Shown: in pieces, positions 16,183 through 22,898 of the stretch
Layout: the number at the start of each line of letters is the position of its first letter
Position numbering within the stretch: the first letter of the stretch is position 1
NCBI GenBank assembly: GCA_964463605.1
Contig: CAYXBZ010000005.1
Span: forward strand, 1 to 28,725
DNA length: 28,725 nt
Origin: DAOLOF01 sp964463605
Lineage (GTDB): Bacteria; Patescibacteriota; Microgenomatia; UBA1400; PJMF01
Reading direction: 5' to 3'
Program-made: the position numbers and the translations under genes
Notes under the pieces: model-generated
What the model saw: only the letters and a program-made list of their open reading frames with translations
Told to the model about the DNA's origin: nothing
Database searches by the model: none

Positions 16183-17434
16183 AAGTATTATTCTTGACAA
16201 TCAATTTGGTAGCTTCTTGGAATGAAAGTTGCTGTTGGTCTCCAGAAATCATATTTTTCAGTGAAATTTTATTTTTTGCTAGTTCTTCGTCTCCAATAAT
16301 GATAACCCAAGGTATTTGTTGCTGGTTGGCGTACTTGAGTTGTTTGCCGATTTTATCTTCCTCAGGATAGACGATAGTGTCTATCTTATTTTTTCTCAGC
16401 ATCTGAGCTGTTTCTAAAGAGGTGGCTACAGCTTCTTCAGAGAAAATGGTAACCAATACTCGGCAGGGTGCTTTTGTTTCTGGAACCAATCCAAGTTGGA
16501 CAGCTGCTTCGAGGGTGCGGTCAAAACCAATCCCGACTCCAACAGCTGGAATCTGAATAGAGCAGAGGTCGCCAATTAGATTATCATATCTACCACCCCC
16601 GCCGCATGAGCCCACCTCATAGTCAGGAAGTTTAATCTCAAAAATAAGGCCGGTGTAGTAATCAAGACCTCTGGCCAGAGTGGGGGTGAAAACTAGATCT
16701 TCTTTATTCACGCCTAAGGCTGCTGCTTGTTCGATGATCTTATTTAATGTTTCGTCAGGTTTTATTTCGGAAAGTGTTGTAAAGATCTTTTTTGTTGCTT
16801 CTTGGGAAAGGCCCTTTTCTTGAAGCTCTTGCTCGATCATTTCTTGAGGTTTTTTGTCTGACTTGTCAATTGATTGAATAATCGAAAAAACATCGACCTT
16901 GCTATCAGTGAAGGGCTTGAGGGCATTGATTAGTAGTTGACGGTTGTTAACTTCGAGTTTAACCTTTTCAAAGCCAATATTTTTGTAGACGCTATAGGTG
17001 CAAGCCAGTATTTCTGCATCGGCTAGGGTAGAGGTGGTGCCAAAGATATCAATATCGCACTGAGTGAACTCTCTAAAGCGTCCTTGTTGAGGTTTGTCGG
17101 CTCTAAAGACGTTCTGAATTTGATAGCGGCGGAAGTACTTGGGTAAATTATTGCGGAATTGAGCCAAGATTCTGGCTGTGGGGACTGTTTGGTCATAGCG
17201 CAATCCCACCTCTCTGCCTCCTTTGTCGGCAAAGGTGTAAACTAGCTTGTCTGCTTCCTCTCCGTATTTGCCAAGGAGCAACTCGGCATACTCAAGAGTA
17301 GGGGTTTCCAGAGGTTCGAATCCAAAAAGAGTGAATGTTTCAATGATCTTGTTGACCAAAAACATTTTTTGTCGCTTTTCTTCTGGAAGCAGATCTCTAA
17401 AGCCTTTTAGTGTTTGTGTTGTTTGGGTGTTCAT
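16169..17434 (-). CDS. hisS: Histidyl-tRNA synthetase
   Basis: This class II synthetase charges tRNA-His. The 421 residues show FRDLLPEEK at the N-terminus, class II motif 2 (RYQIQNVFRADKPQQGRFRE), the histidine-specific LARGLDYYTG and GGGGRYDNLIG, and a C-terminal anticodon-binding domain (RVLVTIFSEEAVATSLETA onward). All signature residues are intact and the length is typical. It is divergent from tRNA-Ala and followed on the same strand by rpmE after 48 bases. Confidence 0.96.
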   Translation of the reverse strand: MNTQTTQTLKGFRDLLPEEKRQKMFLVNKIIETFTLFGFEPLETPTLEYAELLLGKYGEEADKLVYTFADKGGREVGLRYDQTVPTARILAQFRNNLPKYFRRYQIQNVFRADKPQQGRFREFTQCDIDIFGTTSTLADAEILACTYSVYKNIGFEKVKLEVNNRQLLINALKPFTDSKVDVFSIIQSIDKSDKKPQEMIEQELQEKGLSQEATKKIFTTLSEIKPDETLNKIIEQAAALGVNKEDLVFTPTLARGLDYYTGLIFEIKLPDYEVGSCGGGGRYDNLIGDLCSIQIPAVGVGIGFDRTLEAAVQLGLVPETKAPCRVLVTIFSEEAVATSLETAQMLRKNKIDTIVYPEEDKIGKQLKYANQQQIPWVIIIGDEELAKNKISLKNMISGDQQQLSFQEATKLIVKNNTSGTE

Positions 17435-17458
17435 GTTTTTTTGTAGCTGATTTTGCTA

Positions 17459-17496
17459 ATTTTATCACGTAAAACAGCTGGTGCGTATGATAAAAT
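17459..17496. promoter_or_regulatory. Symmetric divergent promoter region between hisS and tRNA-Ala
   Basis: ATTTTATCA at 17459-17467 is the exact reverse complement of TGATAAAAT at 17488-17496, with 20 bases between. Each arm reads, outward, as an extended -10 (TGA plus TAAAAT). One faces hisS (start codon 25 bases away) and the other the tRNA (22 bases away). It could also be a regulator's inverted-repeat site. Confidence 0.5.
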
Positions 17497-17518
17497 CAGG
17501 CATAGTGACGGCGAAAAT

Positions 17519-17591
17519 GGGCTTGTAGCTCAGGTGGTAGAGCACTGCTATCGCACAGCAGGGGTCAGGGGTTCGACTCCCCTCAAGTCCA
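17519..17591 (+). tRNA. tRNA-Ala (anticodon CGC)
   Basis: A 73-base cloverleaf folds by eye. The acceptor is GGGCTTG/CAAGTCC with the G3-U70 pair that defines alanine identity. The D stem is GCTC/GAGC. The anticodon stem CTGCT/AGCAG holds the loop ATCGCAC, giving anticodon CGC. The T arm is AGGGG-TTCGACT-CCCCT, and the discriminator is A73. CCA is not fully encoded (ACA follows). Confidence 0.93.
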
Positions 17592-17853
17592 CAATAAATT
17601 TTCTTTCGCTCGTCGTTGGCGGTGCTTTGCACCGAGACTTCCTCGTAAAAGATAATTTGTCAGTATGTTTAGCGCCGAGAGTCACTCGCCAATAAGAAAG
17701 CTTTTAGTTTGTCATGCGCACGTCGGAGGAATGAGAGATTGTTGTGTTGGAGTATTATGAAAATTGTTTGGGTGCTTCGCACCGAGGTTTTTTTACAACT
17801 AAAAATTTAGTGGCATTGTTTTACTTTTGGGAGGATATTCAACGAAAAAAAAG
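17592..17853. other. Gene-free spacer with duplicated hairpin motif
   Basis: No credible gene was found here. The motif GGTGCTTTGCACCGAG (17621-17636) recurs as GGTGCTTCGCACCGAG (17771-17786), 150 bases apart. Both fold into a GGTGC/GCACC stem. The second is followed by a run of seven T. The spacer lies between tRNA-Ala and the 3' end of a convergent gene. Confidence 0.6.
17771..17794 (+). terminator. Possible terminator downstream of tRNA-Ala
   Basis: The 5-bp stem GGTGC/GCACC with loop TTC is followed by GAGG and seven T residues. It could end the tRNA-Ala transcript, although it lies 180 bases after the tRNA. Confidence 0.45.
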
Positions 17854-18615
17854 CTACTCAGTTCTTTCCAAATTAACGAGTGCTTTCACGATTTGTGCTA
17901 TTCGAGTTGTTTCATTACTTGAGCTGCTCTCAGCAGCATATCCGGCTACAATCACCTGAACATCTTCAAAAAGATAAGTTGCAGGGATCTCTTCATTGTC
18001 AACATCGATGATGTTAGTTCTCTGATTTAAAGTAATTGATTTGCTTGAACGGTCGGTACGAGATGAAATGACCAAGTTTGTAGCTGTTGCTTGTTCAATG
18101 GCACCAATTTCTACTATCTGTGGGCGAGGCATCAAGTCATCCTCGTCAATAATTACCTTAATGGGAGTAAATGTTTCTCCGGTTTGAAGCCCAAGCACAA
18201 TGGCTGAGTTTTCGATGGCTATATCGCTAATTTGGATCTCTTGACCATCTTTAGTTATTTCCACGTCATCAGTAATTGGAATAATAACTGATCCTTTTAA
18301 GCTTCTAATGGTGATGGCTGATTCAGACAATCTCTCAACAACACCAACGATACTTCTCGTTGAGTAGTTGCTTTGTCCAGCAACGGTTCCATTTCTGCTT
18401 TCCTTTTCTTCTACAACCTTCTCAATTCTTTCTTTCAAAGATTGGGTTGTGGCTGAGGTTGCTTCTGTTTCATCATTTTCTTCAGCAATTGTGTCACCAA
18501 CTTCTTGCTGATTTTGAGCCAAGATTGAGTTTTGAAAAGTACGGGGCAACCAAAGTAAAGAGCTAAATAAACTAATAGCGATAGCTGAGAGTAAACAAAT
18601 CTTTTTATTAATCAT
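17854..18615 (-). CDS. Exported protein of unknown function, 253 aa
   Basis: An N-terminal signal or anchor (KKICLLSAIAISLFSSLLWL) is followed by a polar, acidic linker. A beta-rich region from about residue 85 onward follows (SIVGVVERLSESAITIRSLK, GSVIIPITDDVEITKDG). The pattern of short strands with VGVVERLS...ITIR and later AIEQATATNLVISS suggests two small beta-barrel repeats like those of DUF5666-type proteins. That assignment is tentative. It lies 45 bases downstream of another exported protein gene and may be co-transcribed with it. Confidence 0.65.
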   Translation of the reverse strand: MINKKICLLSAIAISLFSSLLWLPRTFQNSILAQNQQEVGDTIAEENDETEATSATTQSLKERIEKVVEEKESRNGTVAGQSNYSTRSIVGVVERLSESAITIRSLKGSVIIPITDDVEITKDGQEIQISDIAIENSAIVLGLQTGETFTPIKVIIDEDDLMPRPQIVEIGAIEQATATNLVISSRTDRSSKSITLNQRTNIIDVDNEEIPATYLFEDVQVIVAGYAAESSSSNETTRIAQIVKALVNLERTE

Positions 18616-18660
18616 TTTATTATGTTTTATTGTTGTTTAGTGATTCTGCGATGACTGGAA

Positions 18661-19134
18661 TTAAGCGTCTTGATCCTCTACAGAATCATTTTCTGCTTGT
18701 TGCTCTTGGAGACTTAGTTCTTGATCATAAACAACTAATGAACGTTGAATGGTATTTATCTCTCCACTTTCATCAATAGCGTGGATTGAAATGATATTTG
18801 CTAGTGGGTCGAGCTCAAGCTCTCGAGAAAAATTGCCAGTTTCATCTGCTTGAGTAATATATGGAGTATCATTAATGAAAATGACGATATATGAGTTTGG
18901 AGCAGTTGAGCCAGCAACTTTTGTTGAAGTTTCTGACTGAATAACTTCATCATCAGGACTAAAAATAGTGAGTTTGCCATTTTCAAGAGTGGTAACCAAC
19001 TCCTGGTCATCAAACTCAGTAATAGTTGCTACCTGAGAAGGATCTGCTGCTTTTTGAGAATGATAAAAGCCATAGGTGATAAATAAACCCATGACAAGTC
19101 CAATCATTATTGCTATTACAACTTCTTTTCGCAT
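18661..19134 (-). CDS. Membrane-anchored protein with an Ig-like domain
   Basis: The 157 residues begin with an anchor (VVIAIMIGLVMGLFITYGF). A single bacterial Ig-like domain of about 75 residues follows: STKVAGSTAPNSYIVIFIND, TQADETGNFSRELELDPLAN and HAIDESGEINTIQRSLVVYD. Such domains occur in surface and cell-wall proteins. The C-terminus is acidic. The start codon lies only 6 bases after a TATAAT, suggesting a leaderless mRNA. It is divergent from the MBL-fold gene. Confidence 0.7.
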   Translation of the reverse strand: MRKEVVIAIMIGLVMGLFITYGFYHSQKAADPSQVATITEFDDQELVTTLENGKLTIFSPDDEVIQSETSTKVAGSTAPNSYIVIFINDTPYITQADETGNFSRELELDPLANIISIHAIDESGEINTIQRSLVVYDQELSLQEQQAENDSVEDQDA

Positions 19135-19140
19135 AGTGGT

Positions 19141-19146
19141 ATTATA
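19141..19146 (-). promoter_or_regulatory. -10 element giving a probable leaderless mRNA
   Basis: TATAAT on the - strand ends 6 bases before the ATG of the Ig-domain gene, so transcription would start at or next to the A of the ATG. Confidence 0.55.
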
Positions 19147-19219
19147 ACCTATCAGAAATGATCAGAAAGATCGAGCCTAAAAATTTTATCTCAGATGACC
19201 AGCCTAACTAGCGTAGTCT

Positions 19220-19248
19220 TTCAAAAGCTGAGCGTCTTCTGTTATATT
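19220..19248 (+). promoter_or_regulatory. Promoter of the MBL-fold gene
   Basis: TTCAAA, a 17-base spacer, then TATATT preceded by TGT (extended -10). The leader would be about 64 bases and ends in the ribosome site AGAAAGGA. Confidence 0.55.
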
Positions 19249-19318
19249 ATCAATAAAGGTAGCATCAATACTAGAACGAAATAATCAAGTAAAATACCCA
19301 GACAAGAAAGGAATACGA

Positions 19319-19981
19319 ATGATAGTTAATTATTATGGACACGCATGCTTTAAGCTTAAGGGTTTAAATGGGGCAGTTGTACTCGATCCTTATAGTTCCT
19401 ATGTGGGCTTTGATCTGCCAAATCTTAGTGCTGACATCATAACTGTTTCGCATGACAATCCAGCTCATAATAACTCTAAAGATATTAGTGGTACTACTAG
19501 AAGAAATAATCCATTTCTAATTGATAAACCAGGTGAATATGAAGTATTGGGCATTTCAGTTTTTGGAGTTGATTCTTCACTTAGTGCTCAAGATACAGCT
19601 GTTAAAAAGGAAAAAAACTTTATTTTTACTACGCTGGTTGATGGTCTGAGAGTGTGTCACCTGGGGGGATTAAATCATCTACTTGATGAGAAGATAATTG
19701 CTGAGATTGGACTAGTTGATATTCTTTTTTTGCCAGTTGGTAATTACCAAAGTTTAAATGAGAAAGATGCGATTAAAGTCGCAAGATCACTGGAACCCAA
19801 CATTGTTATCCCGATGATTTATAAATTGCCCGATCATGATGAAAAGGTATTTGCAGACATGAAGCCCGTTGACGACTTTTTAAAGGCTTTTGAAGCAGAG
19901 ACTCAACCAATCGATAAATTAAATATATCTCGTAGCAACCTACCAGAAGAGATGGAGTTGATTGTTCTTAACCAGTCTTGA
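19319..19981 (+). CDS. Metallo-beta-lactamase-fold protein with altered metal motif
   Basis: The fold is recognisable: YYGHACFKLKG at the N-terminus, VVLDPY near 20, then TVSHDNPAHNN at 43-52, the region of the HxHxDH metal motif. HLGGLNH follows near residue 115, LFLPVGN near 141, and VIPMIY near 164. In related UPF0173-like hydrolases the motif reads HDHxDH. Here the second His and the Asp are Asn47 and Ala49, while His45 and His50 remain. The enzyme may therefore be single-metal or inactive. The 220-residue length is normal. It lies 48 bases before dnaB and may share its transcript. Confidence 0.8.
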   Translation: MIVNYYGHACFKLKGLNGAVVLDPYSSYVGFDLPNLSADIITVSHDNPAHNNSKDISGTTRRNNPFLIDKPGEYEVLGISVFGVDSSLSAQDTAVKKEKNFIFTTLVDGLRVCHLGGLNHLLDEKIIAEIGLVDILFLPVGNYQSLNEKDAIKVARSLEPNIVIPMIYKLPDHDEKVFADMKPVDDFLKAFEAETQPIDKLNISRSNLPEEMELIVLNQS

Positions 19982-20029
19982 TTCTTACTCTGGTGGACGT
20001 AATTACTTTCCTGCCCGGAAAAACTAAAT

Positions 20030-21337
20030 ATGGATCCCAAGATACCTCCCCACGATCTTGAAGCAGAAGAGTCTGTTTTGAGTGCCATCCTTATAGATGG
20101 TGAAGCAATTATTAAAGTTTCTGATTATCTCAAACCTGAAAGTTTTTATAGTAGGTCTCATCAGCTGATCTATGAAAGTATGACTCAGCTTTACGAACAG
20201 CGTGAGGCCATTGATGTGGTGACATTGGTGAATCAACTCAAGAAAAATAAGTCTTTAAAAGAGGTGGGAGGATCCAGCTCAATTGCTAAACTTTCCAACT
20301 CAGTCTCAACAGCTGCCAATGCCGAGAGTTACGCCAAGCTGATAAAAGAGTATTATGTAAAAAGACAACTAATTACCATTTCGGGTCAACTCAGTGATTG
20401 GGCCTTTGATAGTGGAAAATCTGCTCAGGATGTACTTGATGCGGCAGAAGCAAAAGTCTTCAAAGTATCACAAACTCACTCGGCTCAAGATTTCATACCA
20501 ATTAAAGATACATTGGTTGAAAGTTTTGAACGATTGGATGAGCTGCAAAAAAATCAGGGTGACTTGCGAGGAGTGCCTTCAGGTTTTCAAGATCTTGATA
20601 ATTTATTGGCAGGAATGCAGCGTTCTAACTTGCTTATTTTGGCTGCTCGACCAGGAATGGGAAAAACTGCTTTTTCGCTGAATATGACGCAAAATATTAC
20701 AGTTAAACATAAGAAGAAAGTTGGTTTCTTTTCGCTTGAAATGAGTAAAGAGGAGTTGGTTGATCGGCTACTTGTATCTCAGGCGGATATTGATGCCTGG
20801 AAACTGAAAACAGGTAGGCTGAATCAGCAAGATTTTCTTAAAATCTCTGATGCAATGGGTGTTTTAGCAGATGCATCACTCTATATCGACGATACTCCAG
20901 GGTTAAGCATTTATGAAATGAGAACAAAAGCGCGAAGATTAATGAGTGAGCATGAGATAGATTTGATAGTGGTTGACTATCTTCAGTTGGCTCATGGCAA
21001 AACGATGGACAATCGAGTTCAGGAAGTATCAGAAATCTCTCAAGGATTAAAAAACATTGCCAGAGAACTGCGAATTCCAGTTTTGGCTCTTTCGCAGCTT
21101 TCAAGAGCAGTTGAGAGCAGAGGAGAGAAGAGGCCTCAGCTGTCTGATTTGCGCGAATCTGGAGCAATTGAGCAAGACGCTGATGTGGTGATGTTTTTGT
21201 ATCGGAAAGATGAGGATGTTCGCGAGCAAGTGTCTCTTAGAGTTGCTAAGCACAGAAACGGCCCTTTGGGAGAAGTAGAATTATTCTTCCGAGGAGATAG
21301 AATTAAGTTTTTCGGTATGGAAAGTAGAGTGGGGTAG
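20030..21337 (+). CDS. dnaB: Replicative DNA helicase
   Basis: This hexameric 5'-3' helicase unwinds DNA at the fork. The 435 residues begin with IPPHDLEAEESVLSAILID, the standard DnaB N-terminal domain. The linker helix and RecA-like domain follow: GVPSGFQDLDNLLAGMQ, Walker A ARPGMGKT, FSLEMSKEEL, Walker B DLIVVDYLQL, and the LSQLSRAVE and SDLRESGAIEQDADVV segments with the arginine finger region. No intein is present. Confidence 0.96.
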   Translation: MDPKIPPHDLEAEESVLSAILIDGEAIIKVSDYLKPESFYSRSHQLIYESMTQLYEQREAIDVVTLVNQLKKNKSLKEVGGSSSIAKLSNSVSTAANAESYAKLIKEYYVKRQLITISGQLSDWAFDSGKSAQDVLDAAEAKVFKVSQTHSAQDFIPIKDTLVESFERLDELQKNQGDLRGVPSGFQDLDNLLAGMQRSNLLILAARPGMGKTAFSLNMTQNITVKHKKKVGFFSLEMSKEELVDRLLVSQADIDAWKLKTGRLNQQDFLKISDAMGVLADASLYIDDTPGLSIYEMRTKARRLMSEHEIDLIVVDYLQLAHGKTMDNRVQEVSEISQGLKNIARELRIPVLALSQLSRAVESRGEKRPQLSDLRESGAIEQDADVVMFLYRKDEDVREQVSLRVAKHRNGPLGEVELFFRGDRIKFFGMESRVG

Positions 21338-21405
21338 AAATAAATCACCCTGATTGGGATCTTTAAAGAATCAATTTAGGAATATTGAGAGGCTGAATGT
21401 TTTGT

Positions 21406-21639
21406 TTAAGCTGGACTGAGGCCAAACAGCAATAAAATCATGCTTGTTGAAACAACTGCAAAAAGTAAGAAAAATCCAAGATAATCTTTAACTCTTTTTT
21501 TAGATGTTTGAGGAGTAGGGTGATCGGTTGCGATCAGGATAATTACTGAAAGTAAAATCCACAGAATACCTCGAAATATAACTGACCAAAAACTGCTAAC
21601 ATCAAAAAACTGGTGGGCAAGATTTTGCAAATACTGCAT
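21406..21639 (-). CDS. Small membrane protein with two transmembrane segments
   Basis: From ATG 21639 the protein has 77 residues, with hydrophobic segments about 20-37 (VIFRGILWILLSVIILIA) and 54-74 (FFLLFAVVSTSMILLLFGL) joined by a basic loop. I do not recognise the family. A TTG at 21675 would add 12 residues. It lies between the dnaB 3' end and the tRNA-Leu repeats, on the opposite strand. Confidence 0.55.
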   Translation of the reverse strand: MQYLQNLAHQFFDVSSFWSVIFRGILWILLSVIILIATDHPTPQTSKKRVKDYLGFFLLFAVVSTSMILLLFGLSPA

Positions 21640-21714
21640 CAATAATACTATGCTGGATTTAATGGAAAAAGGCAAGAGTTGTTGGTAGAATACTGATCAG
21701 ATGTTTGGAAAAGT

Positions 21715-21764
21715 GCCGCGGTGGCGGAATTGGCAGACCTGCCTACCGGCAGGCAGGCGCGTGG
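21715..21764 (+). pseudogene. Broken tRNA-Leu 5' fragment, copy 1
   Basis: Bases 21715-21738 equal tRNA-Leu positions 1-24. A 20-base insert (21739-21758) follows, then six more matching bases (GCGTGG). The sequence after that is unrelated, so no anticodon arm, T arm or 3' acceptor strand exists. Confidence 0.85.
21738..21757. repeat. Palindromic 20-mer inserted in the tRNA fragment, copy 1
   Basis: CCTGCCTACCGGCAGGCAGG is a near-perfect palindrome (one A-C mismatch pair). I recall similar CCTGCC...GGCAGG elements as common dispersed repeats in CPR genomes, but only these two copies were seen here. Confidence 0.75.
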
Positions 21765-21822
21765 CCTAAGATTTGGTATGAAAACTGGTTTTCTACTTTT
21801 TTATTAACAATTTTGGAAAAGT

Positions 21823-21872
21823 GCCGCGGTGGCGGAATTGGCAGACCTGCCTACCGGCAGGCAGGCGCGTGG
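21823..21872 (+). pseudogene. Broken tRNA-Leu 5' fragment, copy 2
   Basis: It is identical in structure to copy 1, 108 bases further on: 24 tRNA-Leu bases, the 20-base insert, six more matching bases, then divergence. Confidence 0.85.
21846..21865. repeat. Palindromic 20-mer inserted in the tRNA fragment, copy 2
   Basis: Same sequence and relative position as the copy at 21738. Confidence 0.75.
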
Positions 21873-21930
21873 CCTAAGATTTGGTATGAAAACTGGTTTT
21901 CTACTTTTTTATTAACAATTTTGGAAAAGT

Positions 21931-22015
21931 GCCGCGGTGGCGGAATTGGCAGACGCGTGGGTCTCAAAAACCCATAAGGTAATCCCTTGTGTGAGTTCGA
22001 TTCTCACCCGCGGCA
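21931..22015 (+). tRNA. tRNA-Leu (anticodon CAA)
   Basis: An 85-base class II tRNA. The acceptor GCCGCGG/CCGCGGC has seven perfect pairs. The D stem is GCG/CGC. The anticodon stem TGGGT/ACCCA holds the loop CTCAAAA (anticodon CAA, reading UUG). The long variable arm has an AAGG/CCTT stem. The T arm is GTGAG-TTCGATT-CTCAC with discriminator A. CCA is not fully encoded. Its first 30 bases are the source of the upstream repeats. Confidence 0.95.
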
Positions 22016-22070
22016 CAATAATAATTATTACTCTCAACAAAATAGTACTGAAGCTGGAACAAGAATTGAT

Positions 22071-22883
22071 ATGTTTGACTCGATCATCACCATTGGTTCA
22101 TTTCAACTTCGAACGTTGAGTGTATTCCAAGTAATTGCTTTCCTATCTTGTGCATTTATTGTTTGGTATAGAGCCAGAGAAGAAAACTATTCGGAGGCGA
22201 AGGTTTTTGATGGCTTTTTGCTTTCTTTCTTGGTTGGTTGGTTGATGGGTCGGTTGGGTCACATTTTTCTTGCTTGGGATAAGTTTGGTTGGGAGATTCT
22301 TAAATGGCTGAATGTTGTTCAATATCCTGGAACGCAACTTTTAATTGGTCTTGTTGGGGCAACTTTGTACTTCTTTTTTTACTCAAAAAAACAGAAATGG
22401 GATGCTTTTGAGGTTTTAGATTGGTGGGCTCAGGCTTTGACAATGGGACTAGTTTTTACAAATATTGGTTATTTTTTTGCAGGGACTCGCTTTGGGAGTG
22501 TTACCACTTTGCCTTGGGGAGTGATATTTCCAGGGGTTTTTGAAAAACGTCATCCGATACAACTATATTATCTTCTGTTTCATGTTTTGATGTATAAATT
22601 ACTTAACTGGCTGGAATATCATTATCGAACCTTTGAGTGGTATCGTTCGGGAAAAAAGACCGCTCAAACGGGGTTTGTTTTTGCTAGTTTTGTAATCAGC
22701 TATGCACTGTTTTCTTTTTTAAACAGCTTCTTGCAAGATTCGGTATTTTTAATCGGAGAAACGTCGCTGGATGGATTAATTCATATATCATTGTTATCTT
22801 TGGGTCTTTTTATTCTCATTTATAGATCAAATAGGGTTTTGTTTTCGTTCAAAGAAATGAAATTTTTTGTAATCAAGAAATAG
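22071..22883 (+). CDS. lgt: Divergent prolipoprotein diacylglyceryl transferase (Lgt-like)
   Basis: It is a polytopic membrane protein of 270 residues with about six to seven hydrophobic segments. Lgt features are FLVGWLMGRLGHIF near residue 53, LPWGVIFPG near 149, and RHPIQLYYLLF near 163 (the HPxQLY signature). The family motif R-I-G-N-F is replaced by NIGYFFAG, so the conserved Arg and Asn are missing, and the Glu after HPxQLY is Tyr. It may therefore act on an altered substrate or be inactive. Lgt attaches diacylglycerol to the lipobox Cys of lipoproteins. ATG 22071 is chosen because an earlier in-frame ATG would lie inside the tRNA gene. It lies 55 bases after tRNA-Leu. Confidence 0.75.
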   Translation: MFDSIITIGSFQLRTLSVFQVIAFLSCAFIVWYRAREENYSEAKVFDGFLLSFLVGWLMGRLGHIFLAWDKFGWEILKWLNVVQYPGTQLLIGLVGATLYFFFYSKKQKWDAFEVLDWWAQALTMGLVFTNIGYFFAGTRFGSVTTLPWGVIFPGVFEKRHPIQLYYLLFHVLMYKLLNWLEYHYRTFEWYRSGKKTAQTGFVFASFVISYALFSFLNSFLQDSVFLIGETSLDGLIHISLLSLGLFILIYRSNRVLFSFKEMKFFVIKK

Positions 22884-22898
22884 GATGATTAAGAATAA

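Larger units (their letters stand above)
21704..21919 (+). repeat. Two identical 108-bp tandem repeats derived from the tRNA-Leu 5' region
   Basis: The units 21704-21811 and 21812-21919 appear identical base for base, and a third partial copy from 21920 runs into the real tRNA-Leu. Each unit holds TTTGGAAAAGT, the first 30 bases of tRNA-Leu split by a 20-base insert, a hairpin GAAAA-CTGG-TTTTC, and a T-rich run. The frame reading through the array is an artefact. Confidence 0.93.

Noticed and set aside
17744..17959. 71-residue + strand frame after the tRNA-Ala spacer
   Set aside because: It runs through the hairpin repeat and antisense to an exported protein gene, with no family or ribosome site.
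21704..21930. CRISPR array
   Set aside because: Only two units of 108 bp plus a partial copy, no variable spacers and no cas genes; it is a tandem duplication.
21705..21977. A 90-residue open frame with a perfect internal repeat and the peptide AYRQAG
   Set aside because: It is the translation of the tRNA-Leu-derived tandem repeats and ends inside the real tRNA gene; there is no ribosome site.
21987..22070. Longer N-terminus for the Lgt-like protein
   Set aside because: The extra 28 codons lie partly inside tRNA-Leu and have no family similarity; ATG 22071 is the better start.
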